Below are positions 15,301 to 21,416 of a stretch of 23,353 bases of DNA, piece after piece (positions within the stretch are counted from its first letter, which is position 1; every line of letters starts with the position of its first letter). The stretch is from positions 1 through 23,353 of the forward strand of contig JAPLSR010000123.1 in NCBI GenBank assembly GCA_026398545.1, given 5' to 3'. Under the pieces are notes generated by a model that made no database searches, was not told where the DNA came from, and saw nothing but the letters and a program-made list of their open reading frames with translations. A program made the translations under genes and the position numbers. Origin of the DNA: Candidatus Sumerlaeota bacterium (GTDB lineage Bacteria; Sumerlaeota; Sumerlaeia; MWCT01).

Positions 15301-16830
15301 ATTCCGTTGAAAGGCACTCTATGCGAAGAGATTCTTCAAAATTCTAAAGGACAGATGCTTTTGACACCCAGGGATGGTCAGGATACATTCAGTGACAGGA
15401 TTCCTTTTCGCACACCCGGCAACCGGCCGGATTCACTCCTGTTTGTCCCCCTGATTACAGGAGGGAAAATCATTGGATTCCTCTCGGTTCAAAAATACTC
15501 CCCACAGGCTTATACCTCGGACGACCTCGCCCTTTTCAGCGGCATTGCCAACCAGGTGGCTTTGACCCTGCAGGTGATAGACCTTCTTGAAACTCTGGAA
15601 CAAAGGGTGCTGGAGCGGACAAGGGAACTGGAAATTCAAGGGGCTGAACTTGCCAAGGCTAACCGCATGAAGGATGAATTTCTTGCCAATATGAGCCATG
15701 AATTGCGGACACCACTGAATGGAATCCTGGGTCTTAGTGAAATCCTGGAAGACCAGGTTTACGGCTCTCTCAGTGACAAACAACTGGAATATGTGACGGC
15801 TATCAGGGAGAGCGGACGCCATCTTCTTGAACTCATTAATGACATTCTGGACCTCACAAAAATCTCCGCTGGCATGCTTGATTTCAAGCTGGATACCGTG
15901 GATGTCCAGAAGATCTGCGAATCCAGCCTGCGCATGGTTAAGGAGCGCTCCGCCAAAAACCGCATTACATTGGAATTCGAAAGACAGGAGAATATCACGG
16001 TCATCAAGGTTGACGAAAAGCGAATGAAACAGGTCCTTGTGAATCTCCTCACAAACGCCGTGAAGTTCACACCTCCTGAAGGTAAAATGGGATTAAAAAC
16101 CATGAGGGAGGGAAATGTGTTCAAATTTGCCATATGGGATACGGGGATTGGCATTCCCCCCGATAAACAATCCATCATCTTTGACCCCTTCGTCCAGATT
16201 GATAGCTCACTTGCGAGGAGACATGAAGGCGCAGGACTTGGTTTATCCCTGTGTAAAAAATTGGTTGAAATGCACAACGGCACCATCTCCGTGCAATCCG
16301 AGATTGATAAGGGAAGCGTGTTCACCATTCAAATCCCCATCGGTTTTACGGAGGAGGAATTGCGTGAATATCCCAGAGGTCTCTACGAGTATGAAGAAGT
16401 CAGGATAAAAACAAAGACCCCCAAAGAGGCAAAAGATGACCTGAAGCGCCAGACAACCAAGATGGGATTTATCCTTGCAGTGGAAGATAACCGCACCAAT
16501 ATGCAGATTATTTATGATTTTCTTACACAGGCGGGTTATGAGGTGACGCCAGCCGAGGATGGGGAGGAGGCATGGAACAAGCTTCAGACATCCAAACCAG
16601 ACCTTATGCTTCTCGACATACAGATACCAAAGATAGACGGCATAACCCTTCTGAAAAAAATCCGTGCCGATGAACGATTATCCAAACTGCCTGTAATAGC
16701 TGTGACGGCACTGGCTATGGAGGCGGACCGTGAGCAGTGTCTGAAGGCAGGCGCAAATGAATATCTATCAAAACCCATTCAGATGAAGACCCTCCTCGCC
16801 ACTATCAACCGTATGCTCTTGACGCGATAG
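12352..16830 (+). CDS. Soluble hybrid histidine kinase (PAS-GAF-PAS-GAF-PAS-GAF-GAF-HisKA-HATPase-REC)
   Basis: This is a 1492-aa sensor kinase with no signal peptide or membrane segment, so it senses cytosolic cues. Approximate domains: PAS 12-118, GAF 130-295, PAS 305-425, GAF 440-600, PAS 605-725, GAF 733-895, GAF 903-1070, coiled-coil linker ~1075-1105, HisKA with SHELRTPLN (H1116), HATPase with N-box LLTNAVKFT (N1235), G1 DTGIGIP (1263) and G2 GAGLGLSL (1293), then a C-terminal REC with acidic VEDN (E1378, D1379), phospho-acceptor D1422 in LLDIQIPKIDG, T1452 and K1474. All catalytic residues are intact. Three GAF domains share a [F/R]-x-P-x-S...VP...G-L-S-x-Q segment with each other and with the GGDEF/EAL protein. 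The ribosome site is weak. It is divergent from kdsA and 157 nt upstream of the HD-GYP regulator, its probable partner. Ligands are unknown. Confidence 0.95.
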   Translation: MKQKSKISLISSLASQMDEALFLMDLEGRYIYANEALGRLLNIPVEKMIGKSNADLYPESTDLDFRNDIRIIRETGKSLVKYAACPSNIETYIRYQLFPIKNNEGVIEAVGGFGEARQKYDQIRQELENILAFQTALIRLGKRLIAVNSMTQMAEQILGILSQIFRFNAYFLEGYDAETQQEIPIYFVDEIDGARTQVPPPVQIFPIEERSPLRKCLDGEPVLINRPPGSAECSPVPFGDKSRPSSSIMYVPMRSKTGVVGLLSLQSYIPYAYNEDDLQRLQIVANYCAPHLETMRLRETLRDDEAKYRALVEESRTPITYLVEKQITFSNKATLSAFGVDSIGKLREGGWQSLLTPESFSLLEQILQQMGHSDQKTPMQCEVEVITKKGDNKCFLLEITPLTIKGQNVTQIIGHDITRQKRDAEALLHLTKRLKKASTRQALLGEIERSITAQTDAEEILKSICRALTQILGYTFCWIGMINKESFLEPVAFDGEWREYLTIFLESKEKDPIYQIITNALKTGNSQVIQSLEKEIAGEQKYQHLLKLGFRSFASIPLIQEQTIKGAINVFCDRDDVFEEDEIRELEILAQQATLAIIREREVKEISNAAREWAQTFDSMKDMVIIIDKNNVIRRANLAFARMYNLNVANILGVKCQDVLSNKYSEVINSFGNVMGNGDVRQVEVEDESIGKAILMNIYLLKNALNETDGCLVVGQDITEVKRAEASRETYLRHMAFLNKITEMASRLLPPENYANDIYHALDEEFDFDGMYLSIYDNTGRVAHNLIEVERTSDEGKKTFGHTDWYPDADPFVGECLRELKAEIFLRDADSTGGFSNFSRFGMGDFKPRSIIIVPLQVEDQCVGILSLYSGTTNKYTSNDLVYLLRVGRQIALGLQASISNEEKKRDAKHVSQLLSVSMALAALKSTNELCQTVHQLANKMLPCDAFSFIRYDDSVQKITPIYKTDTINGKYQVMNIPEPTPLIPLKGTLCEEILQNSKGQMLLTPRDGQDTFSDRIPFRTPGNRPDSLLFVPLITGGKIIGFLSVQKYSPQAYTSDDLALFSGIANQVALTLQVIDLLETLEQRVLERTRELEIQGAELAKANRMKDEFLANMSHELRTPLNGILGLSEILEDQVYGSLSDKQLEYVTAIRESGRHLLELINDILDLTKISAGMLDFKLDTVDVQKICESSLRMVKERSAKNRITLEFERQENITVIKVDEKRMKQVLVNLLTNAVKFTPPEGKMGLKTMREGNVFKFAIWDTGIGIPPDKQSIIFDPFVQIDSSLARRHEGAGLGLSLCKKLVEMHNGTISVQSEIDKGSVFTIQIPIGFTEEELREYPRGLYEYEEVRIKTKTPKEAKDDLKRQTTKMGFILAVEDNRTNMQIIYDFLTQAGYEVTPAEDGEEAWNKLQTSKPDLMLLDIQIPKIDGITLLKKIRADERLSKLPVIAVTALAMEADREQCLKAGANEYLSKPIQMKTLLATINRMLLTR

Positions 16831-16904
16831 CATGACTGTATACCTCACGGAAATCTTGTTTCAGATGTATAGACAATTTAAGGATGTATTTTAACTTTTT
16901 ATCA

Positions 16905-16952
16905 TTGACTTCTATACATAAGGTATAATAAAACCTTACTCAAATATTTGAG
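16905..16952 (+). promoter_or_regulatory. Possible promoter and palindrome CTCAAATATTTGAG upstream of the HD-GYP gene
   Basis: The 157-nt spacer holds a perfect TATAAT (16924-16929) and a TTGACT (16905-16910), but they are only 13 nt apart, so they may not belong together. A perfect 14-bp palindrome, CTCAAATATTTGAG (16939-16952), follows 10 nt downstream of the TATAAT, where it would lie over the transcription start. No clear terminator for the upstream kinase gene is visible in this spacer. Confidence 0.35.
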
Positions 16953-16987
16953 GGAAAAAGTCAGAAGTATTTGTGGGTTAAAGCCGT

Positions 16988-18094
16988 ATGGATGAGCAGT
17001 TTCTTGTGCTCCTTATTGACGATAATCCCATCAACGCTCAGGTGCTTGAGGGATATATGGCGGGTTTGCCCGTCAAGATTATAACGGCTCGAAATGGTCT
17101 GGAGGGATTGAATCTCGCCCGTAAACATCTGCCAGATGTGATACTTCTTGATGTCCTTATGCCCGGATTGAATGGATTTGAAGTCTGTGATGAAATTCGC
17201 TTTAACCCAATCACAGGCAATATCCCCGTCATATTTGTCACCTCCTCAGAGGAAATCAAGAAGGATATACTATCCCAACCTCATAGTCTTCCGGATGGTT
17301 TGTTGTTTAAACCAATTAATAAGACAGACCTCCTCATCCATATCCGCTCCTTGATGCGGTTATCTGCCACGAGAAGTAAGATGCAGCAGGAGATTGACTA
17401 TCTTCAAAACTATTGCAGGCGGCTGGAAACCACCGCATCCTCCAGTCTTGAAGGTCTTTCAAAAACCGAAGAGATGTCCATTCTCCTTCTTGCCAATCTG
17501 GCGGAGGCGCGCGACCCCTCCACTGGAGAGCACATCCATCGTATATCCAAGTATGCGCGACTTTTGTCCGAACAGTTGCTCAGAATCTCTCCCGACCTTC
17601 AGCAGTATATTACTGATTCCTATATTGACAGTCTGGTTATGGCCGCCCAGCTCCACGATATTGGAAAGGTGGGAATCCCCGATAATATTTTGAACAAACC
17701 AGGTCGTTATACTTCCAAAGAGATGCAGATAATGAAAGAACATGTCATTATTGGGGGGCGCATATTGAATTCAGCAATCTCTCTTTACGGAGAAAAGAGT
17801 TTCTTATCCATGGGGATGAAAATTGCCATGTATCACCATGAGAGGTATGATGGCACAGGCTATTGTGAGGGACTTACGGCGCAGTCCATCCCCCTTTGCG
17901 CCCGTATCATCGCTCTGGCGGACGTCTATGACGCCATGAGGTCAAAAAGGATTTACAAGCAGGCGATGAGTCATGATGATGTGCGAAAATATATTGCTGA
18001 TGACAAGGGAAAATATTTTGACCCTCTTGTTGTGGAAAGCTTTTTCAACTTTGAGGATGAATTCAAGAATATATTCGACCAAACCAGTGTGTGA
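16988..18094 (+). CDS. Response regulator, REC + HD-GYP (GYC variant) c-di-GMP phosphodiesterase
   Basis: The 368-aa protein has an N-terminal receiver (1-125: acidic IDDN, D55 in LLDVLMPG, K108 in FKPINK) and a C-terminal HD-GYP domain (~160-355). HD-GYP proteins hydrolyse c-di-GMP to pGpG/GMP. Metal-site residues are present: EARDPSTGEHIHR (H182/H184), HDIGK (H223, D224, K227), EHVIIGG (H252), HHERYDGTGY (H283, H284) and ADVYDAM (D312). The signature GYP reads GYC (291-293), an unusual Pro-to-Cys change; activity is still plausible because no metal ligand is lost. Before the conserved Lys the receiver has SLPDGLLFKP instead of the usual GA-x-DYLxKP; the next gene's receiver has the same feature. 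Its TGA stop is 20 nt before the ATG of that kinase gene. The ribosome site is weak. Confidence 0.93.
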   Translation: MDEQFLVLLIDDNPINAQVLEGYMAGLPVKIITARNGLEGLNLARKHLPDVILLDVLMPGLNGFEVCDEIRFNPITGNIPVIFVTSSEEIKKDILSQPHSLPDGLLFKPINKTDLLIHIRSLMRLSATRSKMQQEIDYLQNYCRRLETTASSSLEGLSKTEEMSILLLANLAEARDPSTGEHIHRISKYARLLSEQLLRISPDLQQYITDSYIDSLVMAAQLHDIGKVGIPDNILNKPGRYTSKEMQIMKEHVIIGGRILNSAISLYGEKSFLSMGMKIAMYHHERYDGTGYCEGLTAQSIPLCARIIALADVYDAMRSKRIYKQAMSHDDVRKYIADDKGKYFDPLVVESFFNFEDEFKNIFDQTSV

Positions 18095-18098
18095 CATT

Positions 18099-18105
18099 AG
18101 GGGAG
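18099..18105 (+). promoter_or_regulatory. Ribosome binding site AGGGGAG deciding the start of the REC-kinase gene
   Basis: AGGGGAG lies 9 nt before the ATG at 18115. The in-frame GTG at 18091, which overlaps the previous stop codon, has no ribosome site of its own, so the ATG is preferred. Confidence 0.6.
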
Positions 18106-18114
18106 CAACTCCAG

Positions 18115-19287
18115 ATGAATGATCCGCTCGTCTTGATTGTAGATGACGATGAGCAGAGTCTACTTGTCATAAAGAGTTATCTTGAACAGATGGGTATTCG
18201 AACTCATGCCACAAACAAAAGTAACGAAGTCATTGAACTGCTTGGCTCCCTGCATCCTTCCACACTGATTCTGGATATCATTATGCCCGACCCTGATGGA
18301 TTTAAATTATGCAAAATGGTGAAACAATCCTCTGAATACTCCACCATCCCGGTCGTTTTACTCTCCTGCATTGACGATGTGGAAAACAAAATCCTGGAGG
18401 GTATTCCCTCCAGCCTGCCGGATGCCATCCTGACAAAACCTGTTAATAAGGCTCGTTTGAAGATCACCATCAGCGCCATGCTTCGCATGTGGGAACAATA
18501 TCAGAAGATGTCGCAAGGTGTGGAAGAGGTTAAGGGGATGGAAAACATGCGGGATAATCTCATCAACATGCTGGCACATGATATGCGTCATCCACTTCAG
18601 GCGATCTATGGATATTGCTCCTTCCTTGACGGAACCATCCCATCCCCTATTTCGCCTCCCGTGCTGGCGCAGCAAATTAAGAATCACGCATATCGGTTGA
18701 ACCAGATGTTGCAGAATTTTCTTGATGTTGGCAGATTGGAAAACAATAAGCTGCCCCTTTTCTGGGAGGAGTTCACCCTTGGCGATTGTCTTCGGCAATG
18801 TGTTGAGCGGATGGCTAATCTTGCACAGTTCAGCGAAATAAAATTGAAACTTCTGTGCGATGAAGAGGGATTTAAAATGGAGGCTGATTCCATGCTCATC
18901 AGCCGAATTCTGGACAACCTTGTAAATAATGCCATCAAATTCTCCCAAAAGGGTCAGGAAATAACCATATCCGCCTCCACTGATTCCTCCGGCGAGCATG
19001 TTTTTATTAGTGTGAAGGATAATGGTCCCGGAATTGAGGATAAACACAAGCAGAGGATTTTCGAAAAGTTCGGTGCCAGCGAACTCTTTCTTCATAACAA
19101 ACCAAGTGTCGGGCTGGGGTTAGCCTTTAGCAAACTGGCTGCAAAGGCGCTTGAAGGCGATATCTGGGTTGAAGATAATCCCGAAGGCGGCAGTATTTTT
19201 AAATTGTCAATTCCCTCCAGACGCGCCGTACAACGTGCACAATCAAATACGCAATCCCACAGGATTGTTGATAAAGAAAAGGAGTAA
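18115..19287 (+). CDS. REC-HisKA-HATPase sensor kinase (receiver at the N-terminus)
   Basis: The 390-aa cytosolic kinase has no classical sensor domain; its input is the receiver (residues 1-125: VDDDEQS, phospho-acceptor D54 in LILDIIMPDPDG, Lys in LTKPVNK). The kinase core follows: NMLAHDMRHPLQAIYGY (H155), N-box DNLVNNAIKFS, G1 DNGPGIED, F-box-like IFEKFG and G2 GLGLAFSK. All are intact. The SSLPDAILTKPVNK segment matches the SLPDGLLFKPINK segment of the preceding HD-GYP protein and differs from ordinary receivers, suggesting the two receivers arose by duplication and could share a phosphodonor. The start codon lies 20 nt after the HD-GYP stop and the stop lies 8 nt before the PilZ gene, so the three are surely co-transcribed. 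It may relay phosphate from the upstream hybrid kinase. Confidence 0.93.
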   Translation: MNDPLVLIVDDDEQSLLVIKSYLEQMGIRTHATNKSNEVIELLGSLHPSTLILDIIMPDPDGFKLCKMVKQSSEYSTIPVVLLSCIDDVENKILEGIPSSLPDAILTKPVNKARLKITISAMLRMWEQYQKMSQGVEEVKGMENMRDNLINMLAHDMRHPLQAIYGYCSFLDGTIPSPISPPVLAQQIKNHAYRLNQMLQNFLDVGRLENNKLPLFWEEFTLGDCLRQCVERMANLAQFSEIKLKLLCDEEGFKMEADSMLISRILDNLVNNAIKFSQKGQEITISASTDSSGEHVFISVKDNGPGIEDKHKQRIFEKFGASELFLHNKPSVGLGLAFSKLAAKALEGDIWVEDNPEGGSIFKLSIPSRRAVQRAQSNTQSHRIVDKEKE

Positions 19288-19295
19288 GGAACCCA

Positions 19296-19685
19296 ATGGA
19301 AGAGAAAAGAAAATCCAACAGAGTCCAGTCCAATATTATTGCCAGAGTCCGGATTCTCATCCCGGAGGAAACCTTTTCTCCTTATAATCATGAGGCAGTG
19401 ATTCAGGATATCAGCCAACGGGGTATGAAACTCAGGACCACGGATATTGATGACGCTACATATAAGATGCTTTTGAGTTCCACCCGCCTGGTCAGGGTTA
19501 CGCTTACACCCCCTGGTATTGAAAAGGCTCATACACTTTTCGGCAGAATTGTCTGGCTGGATTACGATAACCTGGGGCGTATCCCGGTGACCAATTATGG
19601 CATCAATTTTGAAAAAATCACAGAAGAGGATACCAAGACTATCGAACTCTGTATTAAAGCCCTGACTGAATCGACTCACGACTAA
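19296..19685 (+). CDS. PilZ-domain c-di-GMP receptor protein
   Basis: A 129-aa single-domain protein. The N-terminal RKSNR (R5, R9) gives the RxxxR motif, and DISQRG (D38, S40, G43) gives the D/NxSxxG motif, the two c-di-GMP contacts of PilZ domains. A beta-barrel-like run follows (RLVRVTLTPP, HTLFGRIVWLDYD, YGINFEKI), ending with a helix (EEDTKTIELCIKAL), as in other PilZ proteins. No output domain is attached, so it would act by binding a partner. The ATG has AAGGA 5 nt upstream. It starts 8 nt after the REC-kinase gene, tying c-di-GMP sensing to the HD-GYP/kinase pair. The target (motility, polysaccharide or other) is not visible in the window. Confidence 0.88.
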   Translation: MEEKRKSNRVQSNIIARVRILIPEETFSPYNHEAVIQDISQRGMKLRTTDIDDATYKMLLSSTRLVRVTLTPPGIEKAHTLFGRIVWLDYDNLGRIPVTNYGINFEKITEEDTKTIELCIKALTESTHD

Positions 19686-19795
19686 ACCTTACTCCGGGAT
19701 ATTTTATGGGAATGGAATTCGTTTTTACTTGTCTCTGAATATTCTTCACATAGCTCTCCAAAGGGCCTTCCGTGGTATCAATCCTTTCCAATCTT

Positions 19796-19801
19796 CAGGA
19801 G
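19796..19801 (+). promoter_or_regulatory. Ribosome binding site CAGGAG deciding the start of the beta-CASP gene
   Basis: CAGGAG lies 6 nt before the ATG at 19808, favouring it over the in-frame GTG at 19772. The remaining 19686-19795 holds no clear terminator or other element. Confidence 0.6.
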
Positions 19802-19807
19802 TGTCTT

Positions 19808-21220
19808 ATGGATGAAAAGGTGCGTCTTCAATTTCATGGCGCCGTTCAAAATACAACGGGTTCCATGCACATGCTCCACATGGGAGATAAGAAAATTCTA
19901 CTTGATTGCGGTCTTTTCCAGGGAAGGCGCGAGGAGAGCCGTGAACGAAACCTGAATTTTCCCTTCAAGCCTGCAGAGGTCACCGCCCTTATACTCTCCC
20001 ACGCCCACATTGACCATTGCGGAAACATCCCGAATTTGAGAAAACAGGGCTTTGATGGCTTTGTTTTCTGCACCACCGCCACACTTGACCTCTCCAGCGC
20101 CCTGTTGCGGGATAGTGCGCATATCCAGGAAAAGGATATTGAATTTCTGAACAAAAAAAGGGCACGGAGGGGACTCCCTCCCCTTCAACCCATCTACACC
20201 ATTGAAGATACGGAAAAATGCCTTTATAATTTTCACGGGGTTTATTACCACAAGACGTTCCACGTCCTGAAGGATATACTCGTGACCTTTCTTGATGCCG
20301 GGCACATCCTCGGCTCCGCCCTTACAGTCATTGATGTCCGAAAAAATGGGCATATGCAACGCATCCTTTTCACCGGCGACCTTGGGAGAAAAAATATGCC
20401 CATACTGAGAGACCCTGAAATCCCCGATAATGTTGACATCCTGATTATCGAAAGCACTTATGGAAACAGATTTCATGGTGATATTGCCCAATCTGATGAA
20501 AAACTGGCAGGCATCATCAATCGTGTTGTGGCAAGGGGAGGGAAAATCATAGTTCCTGCCTTTTCAGTGGGACGCACACAGGAACTTGTCTTCAGCATGA
20601 AGCGACTCATTGACCAGAAACTTATTCCCCAGATACCCGTATTTGTGGATAGCCCACTTTCCGTAAATGTGACGGAAATCTTTCGCAGCCATTATGAATG
20701 TTATGGTTCCGAGATGCGAGACCTTCTCCTTGAGGGGAGAGACCCGTTTGGTTTTGAAACGCTCACCTATGTCAGGACAGTGGAGGAGTCCAAGGCGCTG
20801 AATGACCTGAAAAAGCCCTGTGTCATTCTCTCCGCCTCCGGCATGTGCGAGGCTGGACGGATTCTTCACCATCTTAAGAACAATATTGAAAACCCTGCCA
20901 ACCTCATCTTAATTGTGGGATTCATGGCGGTGGACACATTGGGACGCAAGATTGCGGAACGCCAGCCAACGGTGCGGATTTTCGGCGAGATATATAACCT
21001 GAGGGCTGAGGTTGCCATCATGAATGAATTCAGCGCCCATGCCGATGCAAATGGACTCCCCGAATTTGCCACAGCCGTCAGCAGGCAAGGGGACATCAAA
21101 AAAATCTTTGTCGTTCATGGGGAACCGGATCAGTCTGAAGCCTTAGCCGGGCGCCTGCGGGAAACCCTTGGCATGGAAGTCATTATCCCAAGGCGCAATG
21201 AGATTTTTGATTTATTTTGA
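19808..21220 (+). CDS. Beta-CASP metallo-beta-lactamase-fold protein (predicted RNase, CPSF/Ysh1-like family)
   Basis: The 470-aa cytosolic hydrolase carries zinc-site motifs SHAHIDHCG (H65, H67, D69, H70), a downstream DAGHILGSA (H166) and FTGDLGR (D191). It also has beta-CASP features: ESTYGNRFH, PAFSVGRTQEL, FVDSPLSVNVTEIF, SASGMCEAGRILHHL and the C-terminal EFSAHADANGL, which holds the last histidine. This set matches the bacterial COG1236-type 'RNA-specificity' MBL proteins related to CPSF73, which are predicted endo/exoribonucleases. It is not RNase J, since length and C-terminal layout differ. The ATG at 19808 follows CAGGAG; 122 nt separate it from the PilZ gene, so it may or may not be in that operon. 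A link to the signalling genes is only positional. Confidence 0.92.
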   Translation: MDEKVRLQFHGAVQNTTGSMHMLHMGDKKILLDCGLFQGRREESRERNLNFPFKPAEVTALILSHAHIDHCGNIPNLRKQGFDGFVFCTTATLDLSSALLRDSAHIQEKDIEFLNKKRARRGLPPLQPIYTIEDTEKCLYNFHGVYYHKTFHVLKDILVTFLDAGHILGSALTVIDVRKNGHMQRILFTGDLGRKNMPILRDPEIPDNVDILIIESTYGNRFHGDIAQSDEKLAGIINRVVARGGKIIVPAFSVGRTQELVFSMKRLIDQKLIPQIPVFVDSPLSVNVTEIFRSHYECYGSEMRDLLLEGRDPFGFETLTYVRTVEESKALNDLKKPCVILSASGMCEAGRILHHLKNNIENPANLILIVGFMAVDTLGRKIAERQPTVRIFGEIYNLRAEVAIMNEFSAHADANGLPEFATAVSRQGDIKKIFVVHGEPDQSEALAGRLRETLGMEVIIPRRNEIFDLF

Positions 21221-21328
21221 CACCTGTTCTTTCATCGTGTCTGACATCACTTAAATCCAAAAACCGATATGAATTGTTTCCACGCATGGGCTGTATGCAC
21301 TGCCGATATTTTTGTGGTAAAAAACCGT

Positions 21329-21355
21329 TTGACAAGAAGTGGGGATAAGGATAAT
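21329..21355 (+). promoter_or_regulatory. Candidate promoter of the FHA gene
   Basis: A perfect TTGACA (21329-21334) is followed after 15 nt by GATAAT (21350-21355, 5/6 to TATAAT). It would place the transcription start ~50 nt before the ATG at 21417. The 196-nt spacer shows nothing else distinctive. Confidence 0.45.
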
Positions 21356-21416
21356 TAGAAGAATCTATTTATTTAGAAATATTATCATTATTTTGAGAGG
21401 TTGAGGTGATGTTTTT

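Noticed and set aside
18091..18114. GTG start for the REC-kinase overlapping the HD-GYP stop
   Set aside because: No ribosome site before the GTG, whereas AGGGGAG precedes the ATG at 18115; the extra 8 residues are outside the receiver fold.
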